Made by a program: the position numbers and the translations under genes. DNA of 5,811 nucleotides from CAZNQW01 sp964575225 (lineage in GTDB: Bacteria > Chloroflexota > Anaerolineae > JAAYZQ01): contig CAZNQW010000243.1 in NCBI GenBank assembly GCA_964575225.1, forward strand, positions 1 through 5,811. Reading direction: 5' to 3'. This document shows positions 1 through 4,380 of this stretch, one piece after another (positions within the stretch are counted from its first letter, which is position 1; each line of letters opens with the position of its first letter). The notes under the pieces were generated by a model. It was given only the letters and a program-made list of their open reading frames with translations, had not been told where the DNA came from and did no database searches.

Positions 1-21
1 GCGAGGCAGCAACCCGGTAAT

Positions 22-39
22 GGGGCGTGCCCATGCCCC
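22..39. repeat. Small hairpin (module A type) abutting a REP-like unit
   Basis: Inverted repeat GGGGCGTG-CC-CATGCCCC gives an 8-bp stem with one G-T pair. Its last two bases are the first two of the REP-like unit at 38-67. Similar small GC hairpins lie just before the other REP-like units of this window, so it is probably part of the same composite repeat. No gene function is inferred. Confidence 0.5.
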
Positions 40-67
40 GTCGCCCCCGCGAACGCGGGGGCCCATG
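38..67 (+). repeat. Solo REP-like 30-bp unit
   Basis: The 30-mer begins CCGTCG and contains the hairpin CCCCCGCG-AA-CGCGGGGG (44-61). By eye it matches 23 of 30 positions of the left unit of the REPIN-like elements at 3474 and 3573. No inverted partner follows it, so it is a single unit rather than a pair. It is non-coding: open frames across it are low-complexity P/R/G-rich translations. Confidence 0.6.
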
Positions 68-81
68 GGTTCCTATTGCTC

Positions 82-108
82 GCCGCCCCCGTCTCGGGGG
101 CGGCCTTT
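82..108 (+). terminator. GC hairpin, possible weak intrinsic terminator
   Basis: A perfect 10-bp stem GCCGCCCCCG / CGGGGGCGGC with loop TCT is followed on the plus strand by CTTTGT, a very short T run. It could end transcription of a plus-strand gene lying left of the window. It is 190 nt beyond the end of pdp and has no T run in that gene's direction. It may equally be one more palindromic repeat. Confidence 0.3.
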
Positions 109-292
109 GTGCCCCGGGGACGTGGCGCGGAGCGATCGGGTAGGGCCGCCCGTCTGCGGGCGCGTTAGGACCTCGGTAGGCCCCCACAAAAGCCCGGCGA
201 TGTACCAAGGTACGTCTCTCGGAGGCATGGGCCCTGTGGGTGGGTGACGTCTGGGGTGACGGTGATGACCAGGCGGCGGGCGCCGCGGGCGG
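109..292. other. Spacer with no recognised feature
   Basis: This lies beyond the 3' end of pdp. I see only short inverted repeats, such as GCCCG-TCTG-CGGGC (148-161) and GTACC-AA-GGTAC. I see no terminator with a T run for pdp and no credible coding frame. Confidence 0.4.
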
Positions 293-1597
293 CTAGCTCA
301 CGATTTGGTGGATCAGGGGCGGCGCCTCGACCGGCTCCTCGCTCCAGGTATAGGCCCCCAGAAGGCGCTGGCGGGCCCCATCGGCCATGGCGCTGTCTTT
401 GGCGTGGATGGTGAACAGGGGTTGGCCTTGCTCCAGCTCATCGCCCACCTTGGCGTGGAGCACCACGCCCACGGCGTGGTCGATCTGATCGCCCTTTTTG
501 GCCCGCCCGCCCCCCAGGAGCATCGAGGTCAGGCCGACCTCCCGAGCATCGATTTCGGCCAGGAACCCCGACTGGGGGGCCGAGATCTCTTCCACAAAGC
601 GGGCCGCGGGCAGTCGGTCCGGATGGTCCACACAGTCCAAGTCGCCCCCTTGGGTGGCGATCCACTCGCGGAACTTGGACATCGCCTGGCCGGTGTCGAT
701 GGTTTCCTGGAGAAGGGTGGTGGCCTCGTCCCGATCCTCGGCGCGACCGGCCAACAGCACCATCTGCTCGGCGATGGTCAGGCAATGGCGGTGAAAATCC
801 TCCGGGCCGCGGCCCTGGAGTGTGTCCAGGGCTTCCCGCAGTTCCAGGGCATTGCCCACGGCGCAGCCCAGCGGCTGGTTCATGTCCGAGATGACGGCGC
901 GCACCTTGCGGCCCATGTCGGTGCCAATGTCGACCATGAGTGTGGCCAATTGCAGGGCCGACTCTTCGGTTTTGATAAAGGCGCCGGTGCCCACCTTGAC
1001 GTCGAGCACGATGCCGTTGGCGCCGCTGGCGATCTTTTTGCTCATGATCGAGCTGGCGATGAGAGGCAGGGCGTCGACGGTGGCCGTCACGTCGCGCAGG
1101 GCATACAGCTTGCCGTCGGCTGGGGTCAGGTCGGCCGATTGGCCGCCAACCACCACGCCCACCGACTGCAACTGGGCGATGAACTCCTCGCGGCTCAGGT
1201 CTGACCGAAATCCCGGGATCGATTCCAGCTTGTCGAGGGTGCCGCCGGTGAACCCCAGGCCGCGTCCCGACATCTTGCCGACGGGCACCCCCGCCGCGGC
1301 GACCAATGGCGCCACCACCAGCGTCGTCTTGTCGCCCACGCCGCCGGTCGAATGTTTGTCGGCCACAAAGGGCACGATGTCGCTCAGGTCCAGCTGTTCG
1401 CCCGAGCGGACCATCGCCATGGTCAGGTCGACTGTCTCCTGGCGTTCCATGCCGCGTAACAGGATGGCCATCAGCCAGGCCGCCACCTGATAATCGGGGA
1501 TGGCACCTTGGGTGAATCCCTGAACAAAGAAATCGATCTCTTCGGCGCTCAGCGCCAAGCCGTCGCGCTTCCGGGCGATGATATCCACTGCTCGCAT
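293..1597 (-). CDS. pdp: Pyrimidine-nucleoside phosphorylase
   Basis: This 434-aa enzyme reversibly phosphorolyses uridine, thymidine or deoxyuridine to the base and (deoxy)ribose-1-phosphate in cytoplasmic pyrimidine salvage. Seen: phosphate-binding motif DKHSTGGVGDKT (80-91); the family signature SGRGLGFTGGTLDKLE (110-125); the base-binding trio R168, S183 and K187 in the ALRDVTATVDALPLIASSIM / SKK region; and a C-terminal barrel domain with GGGRAKKGD (362-370). Length agrees with Bacillus-type Pdp (about 433). K108 is the residue type reported for broad-specificity PyNP, where E. coli thymidine phosphorylase (DeoA) has Met, so Pdp is preferred over DeoA. The start is the ATG at 1597, with AGGAGG six bases upstream. 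The longer frame to 1756 only translates a palindrome. F116 replaces the usual His of GLGHTGG. The neighbouring trmFO is divergent. Family assignment is firm; thymidine versus uridine preference is inferred. Confidence 0.96.
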   Translation of the reverse strand: MRAVDIIARKRDGLALSAEEIDFFVQGFTQGAIPDYQVAAWLMAILLRGMERQETVDLTMAMVRSGEQLDLSDIVPFVADKHSTGGVGDKTTLVVAPLVAAAGVPVGKMSGRGLGFTGGTLDKLESIPGFRSDLSREEFIAQLQSVGVVVGGQSADLTPADGKLYALRDVTATVDALPLIASSIMSKKIASGANGIVLDVKVGTGAFIKTEESALQLATLMVDIGTDMGRKVRAVISDMNQPLGCAVGNALELREALDTLQGRGPEDFHRHCLTIAEQMVLLAGRAEDRDEATTLLQETIDTGQAMSKFREWIATQGGDLDCVDHPDRLPAARFVEEISAPQSGFLAEIDAREVGLTSMLLGGGRAKKGDQIDHAVGVVLHAKVGDELEQGQPLFTIHAKDSAMADGARQRLLGAYTWSEEPVEAPPLIHQIVS

Positions 1598-1603
1598 AGG
1601 AAT

Positions 1604-1609
1604 CCTCCT
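1604..1609 (-). promoter_or_regulatory. Ribosome binding site of pdp
   Basis: Perfect AGGAGG on the minus strand, six bases before the ATG at 1597. It fixes the start of pdp against the 53-residue longer open frame, whose first codon at 1756 has no such site. Confidence 0.85.
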
Positions 1610-1616
1610 GGAGATC

Positions 1617-1644
1617 AGTATAGCACAAACCAGGGTATTGGAAA
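1617..1644 (-). promoter_or_regulatory. Candidate sigma-70-type promoter of pdp
   Basis: On the minus strand, TTTCCA (1644-1639) and TATACT (1622-1617) are separated by 16 bp; the -10 matches 5 of 6 and the -35 matches 4 of 6 consensus bases. Transcription would start near 1610, right at the Shine-Dalgarno, giving a leader of only about a dozen bases. Prediction by eye only. Confidence 0.45.
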
Positions 1645-1666
1645 AGTTTCTCCGCTGTGGTATAAT
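1638..1666 (+). promoter_or_regulatory. Candidate sigma-70-type promoter toward trmFO
   Basis: TTGGAA (1638-1643), a 17-bp spacer, and a perfect TATAAT (1661-1666). Its -35 overlaps the -35 of the candidate pdp promoter on the other strand. A transcript would start near 1673 and cross three palindromes before trmFO, giving a leader of roughly 270 nt. It could alternatively drive a short non-coding transcript. Prediction by eye only. Confidence 0.45.
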
Positions 1667-1689
1667 GGCAGCTACTGGACCCCTGCTTG

Positions 1690-1711
1690 CGCCTGCCTGC
1701 GCAGGCAGGCG
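1690..1711. repeat. Perfect 22-bp palindrome
   Basis: CGCCTGCCTGC followed by its exact reverse complement, centred between 1700 and 1701, with no loop. No T run follows on either strand, so it is not a terminator. It resembles dispersed palindromic repeats, but only one copy lies in this window. Confidence 0.6.
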
Positions 1712-1741
1712 GCGGTGACAGCCCGAGCAGATGCGGCAAAT

Positions 1742-1769
1742 GTAAGGGCGACGCATGCGTCGCCCGTAC
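1742..1769. repeat. 28-bp near-perfect palindrome (module A type)
   Basis: The core GGGCGACGCATGCGTCGCCC (1746-1765) is a perfect 20-bp palindrome; beyond one mismatched pair it continues as GTA...TAC. It lies 11 bp before the REP-like unit at 1777. It is similar in layout to the palindrome at 3654-3673, which shares GGGCG, a central GCATGC and CGCCC. Confidence 0.6.
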
Positions 1770-1774
1770 CGAAA

Positions 1775-1808
1775 TCCCGTCGTTCCCGCGAACGCGGGAA
1801 TGACGGGA
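1775..1808. repeat. REP-like solo hairpin, 16-bp stem
   Basis: TCCCGTCGTTCCCGCG, loop AA, then a 16-base right arm that pairs throughout with a single G-T. The 30-mer at 1777-1806 begins CCGTC and ends GACGG like the outer ends of the REPIN-like elements further right. It is a symmetric single unit in the pdp-trmFO spacer, with no T run after it. If trmFO is transcribed from 1638-1666, this hairpin would be in the leader. Confidence 0.6.
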
Positions 1809-1845
1809 CCTAGTGGGTGCTGTATCCCGTGCGAATTCTGTCCAC

Positions 1846-1854
1846 TGCTATCAT
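1846..1854 (+). promoter_or_regulatory. Possible extended -10 element upstream of trmFO
   Basis: TGCTATCAT combines the extended -10 TGn with TATCAT (5 of 6 consensus bases). No convincing -35 lies 16-18 bp upstream. If used, the leader of trmFO would be about 86 nt and free of the three palindromes. It competes with the better-scoring box pair at 1638-1666. Confidence 0.25.
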
Positions 1855-1936
1855 TTGCATCTCGACCCTTGTCTCATCCTTACCTTGATACCTAGGGCGA
1901 TTTACGCCGTCGCCCGCACGACTGCCCGTAAGCGAT

Positions 1937-1941
1937 AGGAG
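1937..1941 (+). promoter_or_regulatory. Ribosome binding site of trmFO
   Basis: AGGAG, five bases before the ATG at 1947. This supports the start just ahead of the FAD-binding motif. Confidence 0.8.
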
Positions 1942-1946
1942 AGCAC

Positions 1947-3287
1947 ATGACGGAAACTCCAAGTGGTTCGGTAACGGTGATTGGCGGAGGGTTGGCCGGG
2001 AGCGAGGCCGCCTGGCAGGCGGCGGAGCGCGGGCTGCACGTCGACCTGTACGAGATGCGTCCCGTGCGGATGACGCCCGCCCATGTCACCGATCAACTGG
2101 CCGAGCTGGTCTGTTCCAATTCCCTCGGCTCCAACCTCCCCGATCGGGCGCCCGGCCTGCTCAAGACCGAGCTGCGCCGGCTCGGGTCGCTGGTGGTGGC
2201 CTGCGCCGACGAGACCGCCGTCCCGGCCGGGGGCGCATTGGCCGTGGGCCGCGACGCCTTTGCCCGCCGGGTGACCGAGCGCATCGAGGCCCACCCCCGC
2301 ATCACCCTCTACCGCCAGGAGGTGGAGGCCTTTCCCGAGCAGGGCGCCGTGGTGGTGGCCACCGGCCCGCTGACCTCGCCCGCTCTGGCGGCCCACATGG
2401 CAGACTGGGCCGGGTCCGACCATCTCTACTTTTACGACGCCATGGCGCCCATCGTGGCGGTCGACTCGGTGGACCTGTCGGTGGCTTTTCGGGCCAGCCG
2501 CTATGGGCCCGATGGCGACGAAGGCGATTACCTCAACTGCCCCATGACCCAGGCCGAGTACGAGCGATTTGTCGACGAGTTATTGAACGCCCGGCGCCTG
2601 CCCTTGCGCGATTTCGAGCGCGAGGACCCGCGCTTTTTCGAGGCTTGCCTGCCGGTCGAAGTGCTGGCGGCGCGGGGCAAGCAGGCGCTGGCCTTTGGCC
2701 CCCTCAAGCCGGTGGGCCTCACCGATCCTCGCACCGGGCGCCGGCCCCACGCCGTGGTCCAACTGCGCCAGGATGACCAGGCCGCCACCCTCTACAACCT
2801 CGTCGGCTTTCAAACCAACCTCACCTGGGGCGAGCAAGAGCGGGTCTTTCGGCTGATCCCGGGCTTGGAACAGGCCGAGTTTGTCCGCTTTGGCCAGATG
2901 CACCGCAACACTTTTATCAACTCACCGGCGCTTCTACGCCCGACCCTCCAATCGGTGGGCCGGGACGACCTGCTGTTTGCCGGACAGATCACCGGCACAG
3001 AGGGTTATATCGGCTCGGTCGCCAGCGGGCTGGTGGCCGGCCTCAACGCGGCGCGCCTGGTGCAGAGGGGCGAGCCGGTGCAATTCCCGCCCACGACCAT
3101 GATCGGCGCCCTGTGCGACTATATCAGTAGCGCCGGCGCCAAGGGCTTCCAGCCGATGAAGGCCAACTTTGGCCTGCTGCCGCCCCTGGTCCCGCCGGTG
3201 CGCAACAAACGGGAGCGCTACTCGGCCTATTCCCAGCGCGCCTTGGCCGACCTCGACGAGTTTGTCCGGTCCGCCGGGATTGCATAA
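1947..3287 (+). CDS. trmFO: Methylenetetrahydrofolate-tRNA-(uracil-54-C5)-methyltransferase, FAD-dependent
   Basis: TrmFO makes ribothymidine at position 54 of the tRNA T-loop, using 5,10-methylenetetrahydrofolate as the carbon donor and reduced FAD as reductant; it acts in the cytoplasm. Seen in the 446-aa product: N-terminal dinucleotide-binding motif VIGGGLAGSEA (11-21) followed by YEMRP (35-39); LVCSNSLGS (54-62) with Cys56; FEACLPVEV (231-239) with Cys234, in the places of the two cysteines implicated in catalysis in this family; VGFQTNLTWGEQERVFRLIPGLE (286-308) with MHRNTFINSP (318-327); and the second FAD-contact region GQITGTEGYIGSVASG (346-361). Length is normal for TrmFO (about 435-470). 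It is related to GidA/MnmG but much shorter and carries the TrmFO-specific blocks. The gene appears intact and stands alone, divergent from pdp and followed by 423 nt of repeats. Confidence 0.97.
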   Translation: MTETPSGSVTVIGGGLAGSEAAWQAAERGLHVDLYEMRPVRMTPAHVTDQLAELVCSNSLGSNLPDRAPGLLKTELRRLGSLVVACADETAVPAGGALAVGRDAFARRVTERIEAHPRITLYRQEVEAFPEQGAVVVATGPLTSPALAAHMADWAGSDHLYFYDAMAPIVAVDSVDLSVAFRASRYGPDGDEGDYLNCPMTQAEYERFVDELLNARRLPLRDFEREDPRFFEACLPVEVLAARGKQALAFGPLKPVGLTDPRTGRRPHAVVQLRQDDQAATLYNLVGFQTNLTWGEQERVFRLIPGLEQAEFVRFGQMHRNTFINSPALLRPTLQSVGRDDLLFAGQITGTEGYIGSVASGLVAGLNAARLVQRGEPVQFPPTTMIGALCDYISSAGAKGFQPMKANFGLLPPLVPPVRNKRERYSAYSQRALADLDEFVRSAGIA

Positions 3288-3328
3288 ACCCTGCTCCCTG
3301 CCCCCGTCCTCGGAGTCAGGCTAATGAC

Positions 3329-3350
3329 TGCTCGCGATTCCGCGCGAGCA
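3329..3350. repeat. Inverted repeat after trmFO
   Basis: TGCTCGCG, loop ATTCCG, CGCGAGCA: an 8-bp perfect stem starting 42 nt after the trmFO stop. On the plus strand it is followed by AAAATC, and on the minus strand by GTCATT, so it lacks the T run of an intrinsic terminator. It might still slow transcription or protect the mRNA 3' end, but that is inference. Confidence 0.5.
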
Positions 3351-3389
3351 AAATCGGGGCTCGATCAGGGGCGCCGTACGGCTGGAACC

Positions 3390-3420
3390 TGCAGGGGCCG
3401 GTTTGAAACCGGCTCCTACA
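3390..3420. repeat. 31-bp inverted repeat around GCCGGTTT-G-AAACCGGC
   Basis: The core GCCGGTTT (3397-3404), a single G, and AAACCGGC (3406-3413) is perfect. The arms extend to 15 bases each, with two imperfect pairs, one of them G-T. This looks like a dispersed palindromic repeat of a family distinct from the REPIN-like elements; only one copy is in the window. Confidence 0.55.
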
Positions 3421-3446
3421 AATCCGACGAATGGGGCATGGCACAT

Positions 3447-3469
3447 GGGGTGCCCACGAGGGGCGTCCC
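3447..3469. repeat. Hairpin (module A type) abutting the first REPIN-like element
   Basis: GGGGTGCCC, loop ACGAG, GGGCGTCCC: a 9-bp stem with two G-T pairs. It ends one base before TACCCCGTCA, the shared run that leads into the 74-bp element at 3474. Confidence 0.45.
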
Positions 3470-3473
3470 TACC

Positions 3474-3547
3474 CCGTCACCCCCGTGAAAACGGGGGTCC
3501 ACCTTCTTCCGTCATCGGGTGGATGCCCGCGTTCGCGGGCATGACGG
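3474..3547 (+). repeat. REPIN-like element, copy 1
   Basis: 74 bp made of two inverted 30-bp units around a 14-bp spacer. The left unit (3474-3503) begins CCGTCA, ends TCCACC and folds as ACCCCCGT-GAAA-ACGGGGGT. The right unit (3518-3547), read on the minus strand, also begins CCGTCA and ends TCCACC, with stem ATGCCCGCG / CGCGGGCAT. The two units match at 23 of 30 positions when one is reversed. This is the architecture of REP doublets (REPINs), which in other bacteria are moved by RAYT transposases; no RAYT gene lies in this window. Confidence 0.8.
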
Positions 3548-3572
3548 CAGGGGTGCAGGCCACGCCTCTACC

Positions 3573-3646
3573 CCGTCACCCCCGTGAAAACGGGGGTCCA
3601 CCCTCTTCCGTCATCAGGTGGATGCCCGCTTGCGCGGACATGACGG
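3573..3646 (+). repeat. REPIN-like element, copy 2
   Basis: Same structure and length as the copy 99 bp to its left, with five substitutions and no indels over the shared 79-bp stretch 3569-3647. The left unit is identical to copy 1. The right unit hairpin has one broken pair (ATGCCCGC / GCGGACAT). A hairpin with one mismatch, AGGGGTG / CACGCCT (3549-3567), lies between the two copies. Confidence 0.8.
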
Positions 3647-3653
3647 CGTGGTA

Positions 3654-3673
3654 GGGCGCGGCATGCCACGCCC
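3654..3673. repeat. 20-bp near-palindrome closing the repeat cluster
   Basis: GGGCGCGGCA followed by TGCCACGCCC, with one mismatched pair. It follows copy 2 by 7 bp and resembles the palindrome core at 1746-1765. It ends 26 bases before the Shine-Dalgarno of the zinc-ribbon gene. Confidence 0.5.
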
Positions 3674-3699
3674 CTGCAATCGACCAGGATTCTGAAGCC

Positions 3700-3705
3700 A
3701 AGGAG
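3700..3705 (+). promoter_or_regulatory. Ribosome binding site of the zinc-ribbon gene
   Basis: AAGGAG, five bases before the ATG at 3711. I find no convincing promoter in the 100 nt upstream. Confidence 0.8.
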
Positions 3706-3710
3706 AATCT

Positions 3711-4253
3711 ATGGAAATAGCGGACCTGGAATGTCCCAATTGCGGCGCCAGCCAGATAGAGGCGACCGTCGACGGGCGCCTGGTGTGCGCCTACTGCGAT
3801 TCGATCCTGGGGGCCGCGGCGCAGATGTGTCCCGAGTGCGGCCATCGCAACGATGAGGGGGTGCGCTATTGCACTGAGTGCGGCGCCCAGATCCTCCGCG
3901 AGTGCCCGGCCTGTGGAGCCGACAACTGGGTGCTGGCCGACCATTGCCGCCAGTGTGGCCGCAACCTGGACCTGATCGAGCGCCTGGCCGAGCGCTGGAA
4001 AGCGACGACCCAACAGCGGCTCTACGAGCGACAGGCGGGCATGGCGGCCCTCAAAGAGCGGGAGGAGCAGGCGTCGGCCCGGCGGATGGCAGGCATGATG
4101 GAGGAGGAGCGCCTCCGATTGGAGGCCCTCGCCCAGGCCGAGGCCGAACAACGCCACAAAGACCGGCAGATGCTGGCAGTCATGGCTGGAGCGCTGGTTT
4201 TCCTAGTTCTCCTCGTGGTAGTGGCCATTGTGTTGGCTGCCGCCGGCAGCTAA
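3711..4253 (+). CDS. Triple zinc-ribbon protein with C-terminal membrane anchor
   Basis: A 180-aa protein of unknown role. Three CxxC...CxxC modules fill the N-terminal half: C8/C11 with C26/C29, C40/C43 with C54/C57, and C65/C68 with C79/C82. All six pairs are intact, so three bound zinc ions are expected. Modules 2 and 3 look like the bacterial double-zinc-ribbon type (CPECGHRN...YCTECGA). Residues about 88-153 are rich in E, R, Q and A with little Gly or Pro and are probably a long helix or coiled coil. Residues about 155-177 are an uninterrupted hydrophobic segment preceded by HKDR, with only a few residues after it. This predicts a tail-anchored protein with the zinc ribbons in the cytoplasm. 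There is no signal peptide and no enzymatic motif. A nucleotidyltransferase-like gene follows 127 nt downstream with no terminator between them. A role in scaffolding or nucleic-acid/protein binding at the membrane is inference from architecture only. Confidence 0.9.
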   Translation: MEIADLECPNCGASQIEATVDGRLVCAYCDSILGAAAQMCPECGHRNDEGVRYCTECGAQILRECPACGADNWVLADHCRQCGRNLDLIERLAERWKATTQQRLYERQAGMAALKEREEQASARRMAGMMEEERLRLEALAQAEAEQRHKDRQMLAVMAGALVFLVLLVVVAIVLAAAGS

Positions 4254-4368
4254 AGGACTCGACGATTGACATAACGTTGAAGGCCGGGCCTTGTGCCTGC
4301 ATCCACCGCGCGAACGGATGAGCCCACAAAAACCCCTGGTTTCCAGGCCATTGAACCAAACGCCAGTT

Positions 4369-4374
4369 AAGGAG
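4369..4374 (+). promoter_or_regulatory. Ribosome binding site fixing the start at 4381
   Basis: AAGGAG, six bases before the ATG at 4381. The same frame is open upstream to a TTG at 4291, but those 30 residues are Pro- and Arg-rich with no site ahead of them, so the ATG at 4381 is chosen. Confidence 0.8.
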
Positions 4375-4380
4375 AAACCC

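Noticed and set aside
1..20. Possible tail of a plus-strand gene ending in TAA at 18-20 (last residues EAATR)
   Set aside because: A repeat cluster starts right after, as often happens beyond a stop, but five codons are too few to support a gene.
20..247. Plus-strand 75-aa open frame at the window start
   Set aside because: P/R/G-rich translation over hairpins with no Shine-Dalgarno or recognisable motif.
305..1204. Plus-strand 299-aa open frame antisense to pdp
   Set aside because: High GC leaves long antisense frames open. The minus strand carries a clear enzyme with every family motif, and this frame has none.
1651..1690. tRNA-like stretch GTGGTATAATGGCAGC
   Set aside because: It resembles a tRNA D-arm, but there is no T-arm (GGTTCGAATCC-like) or acceptor pairing downstream; TATAAT is better read as a -10 box.
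1598..1756. N-terminal extension of pdp by 53 residues
   Set aside because: The extension translates the palindrome at 1690-1711 and the promoter region; the ATG at 1597 has a perfect AGGAGG and matches the family's usual N-terminus.
3474..3646. CRISPR array
   Set aside because: Only two units, long palindromic repeats, and the intervening sequence is itself repeat-derived; there are no cas genes.
3403..3654. Plus-strand 83-aa open frame
   Set aside because: It is a translation of the two repeat copies, with no Shine-Dalgarno and strongly repetitive content.
3576..4157. Minus-strand 193-aa open frame
   Set aside because: It lies antisense to the zinc-ribbon gene and runs into the REPIN-like repeat; composition and position mark it as a shadow frame.
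4266..4271. Perfect TTGACA in the gap before the nucleotidyltransferase-like gene
   Set aside because: No -10-like hexamer lies 15-19 bp downstream; those positions are GC-rich (around CCTTGT).
4280..4292. AAGGCC-G-GGCCTT palindrome as a terminator after the zinc-ribbon gene
   Set aside because: The usable stem is about 5 bp with no T run, so it is too weak to call a terminator.
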